Positions 8,345-15,309 of a DNA stretch of 33,470 bases are shown one piece after another. The notes beneath the pieces are model-generated. The model saw only the letters and a list, made by a program, of their open reading frames with translations, was not told where the DNA came from and searched no databases. Origin of the DNA: Armatimonadota bacterium (GTDB lineage: Bacteria; Armatimonadota; UBA5829); assembly GCA_012522555.1 (NCBI GenBank), contig JAAYKG010000123.1, forward strand, positions 1 to 33,470, given 5' to 3'. Position numbers and translations under genes: made by a program. Each line of letters opens with the position of its first letter. Positions within the stretch are counted from its first letter, which is position 1.

Positions 8345-9385
8345 ATGAAAGCTTTGGGAGGCACAGCTAAATATCCCGGCACTGCAATCGCCGTCGGGGT
8401 TTATGTGGATGCGGCCAGCGGCATCAACGGGGTATCGTCCACATTACTTATGGAGGGGATATCGGCGTTGCGTCGAGGGTCGAAACCGGCCGACTACCCT
8501 GAAGCAATCCTGGCTTGCGATAATCTTAATACTGGAGCAGGCATAAGAATCCCCGGAATCAATATTATCGGTATCGCCTCCCAATCAGAAGCCGTTCCTG
8601 CGGAATATACAATCGATGTGCCATGTGTGATCGGAGTCGATGGCTTGTCAGGCTCGATTCAAGAAGGCGAGTTGGTGATAGTTGATGGCTACAAAGGGCT
8701 GGTTTATATCGACCCCGACCCATCGACTTTGATCCACTATCAACAGGCCGAGGAGCAAAGACAGCTTCGAAAAAAGATTTTCATCTCCTCGGAGCATATT
8801 CCATCACGCACGCAATCCGGCGTGACGGTCTATATCTATGCGCATGTTTCCAACGAACCCCAACTCGCGGGAGCGCTGTCTTCCGGCGCGGATGGGCTTT
8901 TAGTGGATTTGCGAAATGTGCGAGATGCGAACTATCTTCCTAATACGGCTCTGCGCGAGGCCGCGGGAAAACCAGTGACTTTCGTGGTGGAATACGGATG
9001 CGAAGAGATCCTGCGCGCCACCATGACCTACTGCACCCCTGGCCAGGTTACTCTGGCGTCAGAAAACCCCGATCTGCTGGCTTCCCAATTGGAGCACGCG
9101 ATGGATCGAATCGTTCTTGAGGCGCTTCAGTTAAATATCGACCCGCCGCAGGTGAATCTCGGTGGAGCGTATACGGCAGCGAATTACAACCCTGTGTTGG
9201 GCCAGGCGGCGGTTATAGACTGTCGCCAATCCGATTGCGCGACGAGCGCTGAAGAATCGACGGTGGTGATAATCGGCAGTTCACTGGATCACATTGCGGC
9301 GGCTGTTAAATTGGGTGCAAGGCGGATAGCCGTGGATCAAAGCTTCATCACAGAAGCAAAACACACTGTTTTGACCATTCACTAG
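8345..9385 (+). CDS. degenerate PTS Enzyme I-like protein (PEP-utilising enzyme fold, catalytic His absent)
   Basis: A 346-residue protein that can be aligned by eye along most of PTS Enzyme I (about 575 residues). GTAKYPGTAIAVGVYV (6-21) matches the GxxxSPGxAxG start. AILACDNLNTG (54-64), then GINIIGIASQSEAV (71-84) and IDVPCVIGVDGL (90-101) follow the swivelling phosphohistidine domain, continued by GELVIVDGYKGLVYIDPDP (108-126). VYIYAHVSNEPQLAGALSSG (162-181) and ADGLLVDLRN resemble the first barrel strands (normally ANIGSPED, GAEGIGLFRTE). The GGRTSH catalytic motif is replaced by ASQSEA, the helical HPr-binding domain is missing, and the RTEF active-site residues have changed to VDLRN. 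The reading frame is intact, so it looks like a maintained pseudoenzyme. It lies 40 bases after polA and ends in a four-base overlap with rex, which converges on it. Confidence 0.7.
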   Translation: MKALGGTAKYPGTAIAVGVYVDAASGINGVSSTLLMEGISALRRGSKPADYPEAILACDNLNTGAGIRIPGINIIGIASQSEAVPAEYTIDVPCVIGVDGLSGSIQEGELVIVDGYKGLVYIDPDPSTLIHYQQAEEQRQLRKKIFISSEHIPSRTQSGVTVYIYAHVSNEPQLAGALSSGADGLLVDLRNVRDANYLPNTALREAAGKPVTFVVEYGCEEILRATMTYCTPGQVTLASENPDLLASQLEHAMDRIVLEALQLNIDPPQVNLGGAYTAANYNPVLGQAAVIDCRQSDCATSAEESTVVIIGSSLDHIAAAVKLGARRIAVDQSFITEAKHTVLTIH

Positions 9386-10032
9386 TGATTTTCGTTATCG
9401 GGCAGATGAAACGACAACACCGCCAGTTCCTGCATAAAATCGACATTGCGAACCATCACGTCAGGCGGCAGGCGCAGCGCCGTCGGGGCGAAGTTCAAAA
9501 TAGTGCGAATCCCCGCTTGTATTAACTGCTCTGCCACATCTTGCGCGGAGGCAGCGGGCACTGTAATTATCGCGATCTTGGCGTGCAAGTCGTTGTTGGC
9601 ATTTGTCAAGTCGGCAATATCCTGCACAGTCAAGTTCCATAATCGCCGGCCGATCTTCTGCCGATTGTTGTCGAACGCCGCGACTATTTGGAAATTGCCG
9701 ACACGCAGCGCGGGATACCCCATAAGAGCGCTTCCAAGATTGCCTGTGCCTACTAAAAGAACAGGTTGAATCTTTTCGATGTTGAGAATTCGGGCGATGC
9801 GGGATTGAAGTTCATCGGTTATGTAACCGATTCCCGGCCTGCCGAACTCGCCAAAGTAGGACAGATCTTTGCGAAACTGAGCAGCGTTTATCCCGGTTCT
9901 TTCCTCTATGTCTGCCGAGGAGATTGTCTCGGGATGGCTTCGTTTGAGGTCGGAGAGGGCGGCGAAATAGGTCGCGAGACGTTCGAGAGCAGGCGTCGGC
10001 GCTTTGCTTCTATACCCTCTCCTTTCAGACAC
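9382..10032 (-). CDS. rex: redox-sensing transcriptional repressor Rex
   Basis: A 216-residue Rex protein, which binds DNA when NADH/NAD+ is low and lets go when NADH rises. The winged-helix domain (about 1-85) contains ISSADIEERTG, the recognition region QFRKDLSYFGEFGRPGIGY and the linker to the sensor. The Rossmann NAD(H) domain has VLLVGTGNLGSAL (about 91-103) and ends with the swapped helix VRNVDFMQELAVLSFHL. The start is GTG at 10032, with a GGGGAG ribosome site lying inside the end of the upstream membrane-protein gene; only two bases separate the genes. The stop overlaps the stop of the plus-strand pseudoenzyme in an ACTAGT palindrome. I found no convincing Rex operator (TTGTGAA-N4-TTCACAA) in the window. 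Confidence 0.95.
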   Translation of the reverse strand: MSERRGYRSKAPTPALERLATYFAALSDLKRSHPETISSADIEERTGINAAQFRKDLSYFGEFGRPGIGYITDELQSRIARILNIEKIQPVLLVGTGNLGSALMGYPALRVGNFQIVAAFDNNRQKIGRRLWNLTVQDIADLTNANNDLHAKIAIITVPAASAQDVAEQLIQAGIRTILNFAPTALRLPPDVMVRNVDFMQELAVLSFHLPDNENH

Positions 10033-10034
10033 AG

Positions 10035-12020
10035 CTACGCTCCCCAGAAGCTGAAGTATGGGATTTTGAACGTGATCCCGATCAGGCTCCAGATGCAGCC
10101 GATAGTCATCTCCCCGAGGATCAGCCCAAAGAAAAACGGAACCGCAGTCTTATACAACCGCAGCCCGCCAAACTTCAGTGTGAGAACCTTCAACAGCCAC
10201 GCCACCATAATAGGCAGCCAAACAAGGTTCATCGACCAGCTTCCGGAGATCGCATAGCCTATCGGGTGGAATGGGAAACTGAATATCTGAGTCCGGAGAT
10301 ATCCGAGCAATACGCAGAACAAGAAACCGCCGACCATCGCGGTATTCGCGCCCCAGTTGGGTTTTTCGAGCATGCTTGGGTGTTTCCACCAACTATCCAA
10401 CGTCCCGAACGCCTCTCGCGCGAACCCATACCCCTGGTAGAACTTCGCCCCTGTTCCGAATTGATAACCCAGGTGCAAAAACGCCCAGAATGCCGTAATC
10501 GTGCCGACCAGCGCGGCGATCATAATGCCTTTCATAAAGGTGCGTTGGCTCGATCTCGTCTCCTGAGCCATCTTCATACCCTCTATACCGACCGGCATCG
10601 GGTGGCCGCGATAGGCACGATTAAACCAGTAGAAATAAGTAAGCCCGACCATATCACCACGGGATAGATTCCCAAGCCCGCCGCTCGTTGTTATCATATA
10701 ATCCGGCCCGGAGAAGTGCAGATCGTGGACCGGCGGCCCCAGTTCGGCGCGCATTCGAGCTATCGCAGTAGCCAATATGAAGTAGATTAAGAACGCGATA
10801 ATACACAAAAACGGCGAAAGGCCGATCCACCGCATAAATAAACACAGCGCCAGAAAGCCTATCGCGGCCCCCGCAGCGGCCGAGCGGTATGACATAGGCT
10901 CGTCGGAATCGTCAAGCTCAGATTTAGCGCCGATAATTCGCAGCCACACCTGCTTGAGATATGCCTTACCGCTCCACGTCAGCATCAGGATAATCCCCAC
11001 GTACCCGCCGAATGCCTGGTGTCTGATGAACGGGAAGTTCGGCACGGCGTCCCGAGCCATCGCCCTCGTAACGACCATCTGTACCTTCCACATCAAATAG
11101 AAGAACCAGCACGAGAAGCTCAAATCAGCCGGCAGCAGATACCCCAGCCCAACCACAAACGGATACATCGACCAGGGCATCCAGTCGATACCGTTCCAGG
11201 GTTTTGATGTCATAAGCGGTCGTAGATCGTGGCCGACAATGGTGAGGTTGATCCCGGGGATCGCAGGATAATATACTGCAAGACCGTTGATTAAATCGAT
11301 CGTAAAAGCGATTCCAAACCCTATCCACATCAGCTTGTTGCGCCAAAGGTTCGTTTTGGGATCGGTCATCGCGACCGGGAGCTGGACTATAGGAAAAGTA
11401 AGTCGCTCGCGGTCGGTCCATTGCTTTCTCACCAAGGTGTTGATGCACATCATCACATAAAACAACACCATCGTAAATGCCGACCACAGCGCCACCGGCC
11501 GCACCCAGGCTTTCCAGTGCCCATTTGCATAAAGGCTGGACTGCCCCTCATAAAACCCCTTAAGAACCGTCAGGTCCGTTACACTCAGCATCTTCGGCAG
11601 ATACGGCACGAATGTATTCATCCAGTTATTATCCGGCGTCGCAAACCGCCACGGATAGCCCAAAAACATAACCAGACAAGGGACCATATCGTGGCCGGCC
11701 AGCGAAGCCGCAACCGCAACCATAGTATAAATCAACAGCAGTTCGCCGGATGTAAACGCGAGCCTTTTGCTGATGCGGGCCAGCGCGGTGTTGATTGCGA
11801 TCAAAATAGCGAGAATAAAGACGCAGTTGGCAAACAGGGAGATAATTGTGGGGTAGGGACCTTTATAGACCTTTTCCGTGATAATAACCCAATAGTTATC
11901 GAACGGAATAATCAGCAGCGCGACAATAAACGCACGAAGCCGAATCGAACCAGGCTTCTTTGCGCTGTCTTGTGTCGTACGCCGATCTTCCGAAGTGGCA
12001 TTTATCTCAGTGTGGCTCAA
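10035..12020 (-). CDS. OPT-like multi-pass membrane protein (DUF6785/DUF6784 type)
   Basis: A 661-residue integral membrane protein with about 12-15 hydrophobic segments and a polar N-terminus of about 28 residues. Size and layout, with conserved segments such as WTDRERLTFPIVQLP near residue 200 and ARMRAELGPPVHDLHFSGP near 440, recall oligopeptide-transporter-like proteins annotated as DUF6785/DUF6784 in Armatimonadota and Planctomycetes; the naming is from memory. The substrate is unknown. The start is TTG at 12020 behind a GAGGA ribosome site; no better start lies nearby. It has its own promoter at 12057-12086 and is followed by rex after two bases, so transporter and redox repressor are probably co-transcribed. 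Confidence 0.75.
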   Translation of the reverse strand: MSHTEINATSEDRRTTQDSAKKPGSIRLRAFIVALLIIPFDNYWVIITEKVYKGPYPTIISLFANCVFILAILIAINTALARISKRLAFTSGELLLIYTMVAVAASLAGHDMVPCLVMFLGYPWRFATPDNNWMNTFVPYLPKMLSVTDLTVLKGFYEGQSSLYANGHWKAWVRPVALWSAFTMVLFYVMMCINTLVRKQWTDRERLTFPIVQLPVAMTDPKTNLWRNKLMWIGFGIAFTIDLINGLAVYYPAIPGINLTIVGHDLRPLMTSKPWNGIDWMPWSMYPFVVGLGYLLPADLSFSCWFFYLMWKVQMVVTRAMARDAVPNFPFIRHQAFGGYVGIILMLTWSGKAYLKQVWLRIIGAKSELDDSDEPMSYRSAAAGAAIGFLALCLFMRWIGLSPFLCIIAFLIYFILATAIARMRAELGPPVHDLHFSGPDYMITTSGGLGNLSRGDMVGLTYFYWFNRAYRGHPMPVGIEGMKMAQETRSSQRTFMKGIMIAALVGTITAFWAFLHLGYQFGTGAKFYQGYGFAREAFGTLDSWWKHPSMLEKPNWGANTAMVGGFLFCVLLGYLRTQIFSFPFHPIGYAISGSWSMNLVWLPIMVAWLLKVLTLKFGGLRLYKTAVPFFFGLILGEMTIGCIWSLIGITFKIPYFSFWGA

Positions 12021-12056
12021 AACTGATCCTCGCGAGGCTCTGCAGTTACGCGCCTA

Positions 12057-12086
12057 ATTATCCCACCACAAGCCCATTTAAGTCAA
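12057..12086 (-). promoter_or_regulatory. sigma-70-like promoter of the DUF6785-type gene and rex
   Basis: On the minus strand TTGACT (12081-12086), 18 bases, GATAAT (12057-12062), each one base off consensus. The start codon lies 36 bases beyond the -10 box. Confidence 0.65.
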
Positions 12087-12239
12087 CAGCACTTCAATTC
12101 AACATAAAATCAATCCCAAGCTGAGGTCATATCTGCCTGACAGACTCATGTGTATTGATAGTTCGGTAGTTTGCTGATCCTCTATTATTTTCTTTTACAT
12201 ATACTGATTCGTGCGGAGATCGGGGTAGTTCACTTACTA

Positions 12240-12268
12240 TTGACAAAGTTATACTATTGAGGTATAGT
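12240..12268 (+). promoter_or_regulatory. sigma-70 promoter of the CarD-family gene
   Basis: TTGACA (12240-12245), 17 bases, TATAGT (12263-12268). Transcription would start near 12275, giving a leader of about 46 bases before ATG 12321. The 12021-12320 gap holds only the two divergent promoters and their leaders. Confidence 0.8.
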
Positions 12269-12320
12269 GTTAGCAACGTACGCGCGACCAGGCTGGTCTC
12301 GGAAGGGGGACTGTTTCCTT

Positions 12321-12809
12321 ATGGAAATCGGTGATACAGTCTTACACCCGCGTTACGGCGTCGGCGTAATCGACCATATCGAGAAACGCGACCAGGATGG
12401 CGAGATCCGAGAATTCTTCGTGATCCCCAAGCCTTCAATCGCATCCACAATCCTGGTTCCGGTTGATTCCGCTAGCGAGCTGGGGCTAAGACCAATCTCT
12501 TCCGCTGACAAACTCAACAAAGCCATCCAAATCCTCTCCGGCGAAAACGATGAGGGGTTGCTTAGCTGCGCTTTGCGCAACGTAAGCTGGAACGACCCTC
12601 TCGCACTTGCCCGTGCAATTCGCACAAAGGCTACTGAGCCAAAGCCACGTTATCCTAAAGTGAGCGAACTTCAACAGCTTAAGCGAGCTAAGAAGTTGCT
12701 TGCCGAGGAAATGTCCGTCGTGCTTGGGATTTCTGAGGACAAAGTGACGGCACTTATCGATTGCAAGGATGCAAACCCCGATACAGCGGCGGCAGGTGGT
12801 AATGCCTAA
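12321..12809 (+). CDS. carD: CarD/CdnL-family RNA polymerase-binding regulator
   Basis: A 162-residue protein. The N-terminal MEIGDTVLHPRYGVGVIDHIEKR is the Tudor-like RNA-polymerase-binding fold shared by CarD, CdnL and TRCF. The C-terminal part, with LQQLKRAKKLLAEE (about residues 116-129) and LGISEDKVTALI, matches the helical DNA-contacting domain. CarD/CdnL proteins bind the beta subunit and stabilise the open promoter complex. A longer frame opens at GTG 12267, but that codon overlaps the -10 box at 12263-12268, so it cannot be in the transcript. ATG 12321 with GGAAGGGGG at 12301-12309 is the start. The spacing is slightly long. greA converges on it from the other side. Confidence 0.88.
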   Translation: MEIGDTVLHPRYGVGVIDHIEKRDQDGEIREFFVIPKPSIASTILVPVDSASELGLRPISSADKLNKAIQILSGENDEGLLSCALRNVSWNDPLALARAIRTKATEPKPRYPKVSELQQLKRAKKLLAEEMSVVLGISEDKVTALIDCKDANPDTAAAGGNA

Positions 12810-12843
12810 TCTATCTGCCAAAGGGTTGTTGTAACTCTTGAAC

Positions 12844-12878
12844 GCGTGCTTCGGTTTGCGTAACAAGCCGGAGCACGC
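12844..12878. terminator. hairpin between convergent carD and greA
   Basis: GCGTGCTTCGG (12844-12854) pairs with CCGGAGCACGC (12868-12878): 11 pairs, one of them G-U, with a 13-base loop. It lies between two converging genes, where a two-way terminator is expected, but neither side has a T run, so it may act weakly or with Rho. Confidence 0.5.
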
Positions 12879-12900
12879 AAAACCATGCAATCAATACTGC

Positions 12901-13371
12901 TCACTCCACTGAGACTATCTCATAATTTATTGCTGCGCTAGGCGCCAAAACCACCACTTTGTCCCCCGTTTTTTTGCCCATCAGCGCCTCTCCGACACGT
13001 GATTCGTGGGATATCTTGCCTGCGGCCGGGTTGGATTCGGCGGGGCCGACAATGAAATACACGTCTTGGACGCCTTCGTCGAGATCCTTAACGGTGACTC
13101 TGGAACCAACTCCAATCGACCCATCAGTCGATACCTCATCAACCACGCTGGCGTGGGAGATAATCGCTTTAAGCTCGGCAATGCGAGACTCCAGTATTGC
13201 CTGGCCTCGCTTGGCGTCATCATAGTCGAAGTTTTCGCTGAGGTCGCCAAGCTGCCTGGCCTGCCGTATTCTTTCGATGATCGCCGGCCGCTTATTGGTC
13301 AGCAAATCAGTTAGTTCATTTTGAACGTTCTCAAAGCCATTCGGGGTCAAAACAAATTCCATATCGGACAT
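12901..13371 (-). CDS. greA: transcription elongation factor GreA
   Basis: A GreA/GreB-family factor of about 156 residues that enters the RNA polymerase secondary channel and triggers cleavage of backtracked RNA. The N-terminal coiled coil contains KRPAIIERIRQARQLGDLSEN; within it the acidic tip GDLSENFDY carries the residues that hold the catalytic metal. The C-terminal FKBP-like domain has GSRVTVKDLDEG, and near the end SRVGEALMGKKTGD. The frame extends up to TTG 13395. ATG 13371 is chosen because a GGAG lies 12 bases ahead of it. ATG 13362, which begins MEFVLTPNGF, matches family starts equally well. An extended -10 promoter lies at 13418-13446. It converges with carD, so two RNA-polymerase-binding factors sit tail to tail. 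Confidence 0.93.
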   Translation of the reverse strand: MSDMEFVLTPNGFENVQNELTDLLTNKRPAIIERIRQARQLGDLSENFDYDDAKRGQAILESRIAELKAIISHASVVDEVSTDGSIGVGSRVTVKDLDEGVQDVYFIVGPAESNPAAGKISHESRVGEALMGKKTGDKVVVLAPSAAINYEIVSVE

Positions 13372-13417
13372 TGTGCAAAACAACTCCATTGACAATATTG
13401 ATGGATATCAAGCGCGC

Positions 13418-13446
13418 ATTATATCAGATATATTGCACTAATGGAA
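13418..13446 (-). promoter_or_regulatory. extended -10 promoter of greA
   Basis: On the minus strand TATAAT (13418-13423) is preceded by TGA, giving the extended TGnTATAAT form. A poor -35 (TTCCAT, 13441-13446) lies 17 bases upstream. Confidence 0.65.
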
Positions 13447-13635
13447 GACCTTATTTAGGGGTACATGTCTAATTTGCTGGAAATTAACATATCAAGCGCT
13501 TGGGTAGGGAGCCGCCGTTCTCTGTTTTCTTCGCGTGTATCGTCAGTATTACATAAATAAATAACAGTCTCCGTCATATCTTGCTAGAGTTACAAAACAT
13601 AATGTGCGATTTGCTGTTGTTTGCAAAAATAGTCC

Positions 13636-13664
13636 TTGACAATATAGCATTGGTGGGTTAGACT
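13636..13664 (+). promoter_or_regulatory. sigma-70-like promoter with no gene behind it
   Basis: TTGACA (13636-13641), 17 bases, TAGACT (13659-13664). It points rightwards into a region with no plus-strand gene, ending at the hairpin 13760-13792. I see no other element in 13447-13635. Confidence 0.65.
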
Positions 13665-13670
13665 GCGGGT

Positions 13671-13797
13671 GAGTTATTAATCTGGCAAGCAAAGTGGTAG
13701 AGATACCCTTAAAATATTTTCAAACCCAAATTGACTCGAGGATGGAAAGAGGGGAGAGGAAAGTGACCGAAGACTCTGTTTTCGGTCACTTTCTCAT
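13671..13797 (+). ncRNA. candidate small RNA (promoter-to-terminator unit)
   Basis: A transcript from the promoter at 13636-13664 would start near 13671 and end after the strong hairpin at 13760-13792, giving about 125 nt. No family is recognised. Near its 3' end GGGGAGAGG precedes GTG 13763, which could open an 18-codon frame ending in the stop region of the Gfo/Idh gene. That frame would be encoded by the hairpin itself, so a non-coding RNA is more likely. Its 3' end would touch the 3' end of the opposing Gfo/Idh mRNA. Confidence 0.4.
13760..13792. terminator. strong intrinsic terminator, probably two-way
   Basis: AAAGTGACCGAA (13760-13771) pairs perfectly over 12 bases with TTCGGTCACTTT (13781-13792) around a 9-base loop. 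Rightwards it is followed by CTCATATTT. Leftwards it lies 14 bases past the stop of the Gfo/Idh gene and runs into a TTTCCTCTCC stretch. Confidence 0.78.
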
Positions 13798-13805
13798 ATT
13801 TGGCC

Positions 13806-15053
13806 TTAAGCCTGGCTGATAGTGCGGGTTGCGGGATCGAACATTTGCCTTCTGCCTGTATCTTGCGCCCGAACCCCCATCACCACAGCAATTGCATGCT
13901 CATATCCGTTCATGACTGTGGCGATAGGTTGTTTTCCTGACCGCACCGATTCCACCCAGTTGCACATGTGATCCGGCCTGGGTTCGCCCTTAATATCGAT
14001 CTCCTCGCTCAGTTTTATGTCTTTGCCGCCGCCTGCACCACTGGCTTTCCAGGACGAACAGTCCAAAGTGCCTTTGGTGCCGTATATCTTGAACTCAGTG
14101 CCGGGGGCGTCGTTGCCGAATCCGGTGGTATAGTTCAGGATAAAGCCCTCTGGATATTCAAACAACGCCTCAAACGTATCGGCATTTTGCCGTTCGTCTT
14201 TCCAGATCAACGTATCTCCCATCGCCACGCAGCTTTTCGGAAAAGATGTACCCATAACAAGGTTCACCGCATCGACCATATGACTCATCCACTGACACGG
14301 TATGCCGGTTGAATACGGCAGGTATATCCTCCACTGTCGAAATACGCGGCTGTCGAAAGGCCTGTTGGTTCTACCCATCTGGAACTGCCGCCAGTCCACA
14401 TCCTGCATTTTAACCATAGAATGGTCGCGAATCCACCTGGCTCCATAGTAGTTCCACGATACATTCACTCGCGCGATTTTTCCAAGCGCCCCGCTCTTTA
14501 TAAATTCGGCTGCTGCCTGAAAGTTGCCCTCGCTGCGACGCTGAGTTCCCACTTGCACTATAATATTGGGATTGGCTTCCGCTGCCGCAATCAGCGCGTT
14601 GGCGTCCTCGAGGGTATTGGCTGTCGGCTTCTCGCAATAGCAGTGCTTGCCGGCCAAAATCGCCTTGCGCAGCATCTCTGCGTGTTGGAAATCGGCGGTC
14701 CCGATCATCACCGCGTCGATATCTTTCGCCGCCAGCATTTCTTCGTAGGTCCTGTAGACCTTCGGCTGAAAACCATACCAATCCGCGATTTTCTTTACGG
14801 CCTTATCGCGATTGACGGTCCAAATGTCGTTGACCGCGACCAACTCGCAATTGTGGCTGTCTTTTAAGCGATTAAACTCCTTCATCAAGGTATCCATGCG
14901 TTCGCCGGCGCCTATGACCCCTACCCTGAGCCGCTCATTGGCTCCCTGCGCACGCGACGGAGCAAGGATTCCCGCGCTGCCGAGCGCCAAGCCCGCAGCT
15001 CCAACAGCAGTTGCGGACAAGAACTCCCGCCTGGTGATCTCTCTCATGTTCAT
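13806..15053 (-). CDS. Tat-exported Gfo/Idh/MocA family oxidoreductase
   Basis: A 415-residue NAD(P)-dependent sugar or cyclitol oxidoreductase, exported folded. Residues 1-35 form a Tat signal: twin arginine in ITRREFLSA (RR at 8-9), a hydrophobic core and a cut after SRA. The Rossmann domain begins with GVIGAG (45-50). The EKP motif with the catalytic-site lysine is at 141-143, and a GTQRRSEG stretch and the W-rich alpha/beta domain follow. The open frame runs up to 15311, but that extension has no ribosome site and crosses the gene's own promoter at 15090-15118. ATG 15053, just after GGGGGA, gives the standard signal. It is related to the protein at 19619-20845 over the GTQRRSEG region. 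Substrate unknown. Confidence 0.9.
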   Translation of the reverse strand: MNMREITRREFLSATAVGAAGLALGSAGILAPSRAQGANERLRVGVIGAGERMDTLMKEFNRLKDSHNCELVAVNDIWTVNRDKAVKKIADWYGFQPKVYRTYEEMLAAKDIDAVMIGTADFQHAEMLRKAILAGKHCYCEKPTANTLEDANALIAAAEANPNIIVQVGTQRRSEGNFQAAAEFIKSGALGKIARVNVSWNYYGARWIRDHSMVKMQDVDWRQFQMGRTNRPFDSRVFRQWRIYLPYSTGIPCQWMSHMVDAVNLVMGTSFPKSCVAMGDTLIWKDERQNADTFEALFEYPEGFILNYTTGFGNDAPGTEFKIYGTKGTLDCSSWKASGAGGGKDIKLSEEIDIKGEPRPDHMCNWVESVRSGKQPIATVMNGYEHAIAVVMGVRAQDTGRRQMFDPATRTISQA

Positions 15054-15089
15054 GGCATCCCCCAAAATTGTGAGCTCAACATTGGCTTG

Positions 15090-15118
15090 AGTATACTGCA
15101 AGCCCGCAGCTAAGGCAA
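15090..15118 (-). promoter_or_regulatory. sigma-70-like promoter of the Tat Gfo/Idh gene
   Basis: On the minus strand TTGCCT (15113-15118), 17 bases, TATACT (15090-15095). Transcription would start near 15083, 30 bases before ATG 15053. Just beyond, AATTGTGAGC (15066-15075) followed by TCAACATT resembles a LacI-type operator half and could overlap the start site. Confidence 0.65.
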
Positions 15119-15144
15119 GATTTTGCACTACTGCCAGTATCTTA

Positions 15145-15164
15145 GAGCCTACGCACAAATAAAT
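15145..15164 (-). promoter_or_regulatory. 20-bp shared upstream motif, copy 1
   Basis: GAGCCTACGCACAAATAAAT on the plus strand; 19 of 20 bases recur at 23812-23831. It lies 26 bases upstream of the -35 box of the Tat Gfo/Idh gene, in the same orientation relative to that gene as the second copy has to the ThuA operon. Candidate activator or repressor site. Confidence 0.6.
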
Positions 15165-15240
15165 AATGTGTGATATGTCGGTGTTAAGGCTGCGGTCTTT
15201 CGTGTTGCACCTGGGAGAGGATTTAGATGAGGGGGCAGCT

Positions 15241-15269
15241 TTGTTTTTCCCGGTTAGTACTCGTATAAG
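15241..15269 (+). promoter_or_regulatory. possible promoter of pyrimidine-nucleoside phosphorylase gene
   Basis: TTGTTT (15241-15246), 17 bases, TATAAG (15264-15269), leader of about 34 bases. A second -10-like TATACT at 15295-15300 has no -35 partner and would make a nearly leaderless message. Confidence 0.4.
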
Positions 15270-15309
15270 TGCGGCGCCTGAGCTGCACATCTGATATACT
15301 AGGGTCATC

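Noticed and set aside
12021-12239. Possible gene or RNA in the carD upstream gap
   Set aside because: Only the two divergent promoters and AT-rich leader sequence are visible; no frame or stable structure stands out.
12267-12320. GTG start for the CarD gene at 12267
   Set aside because: The codon overlaps the -10 box at 12263-12268 and cannot be transcribed from that promoter.
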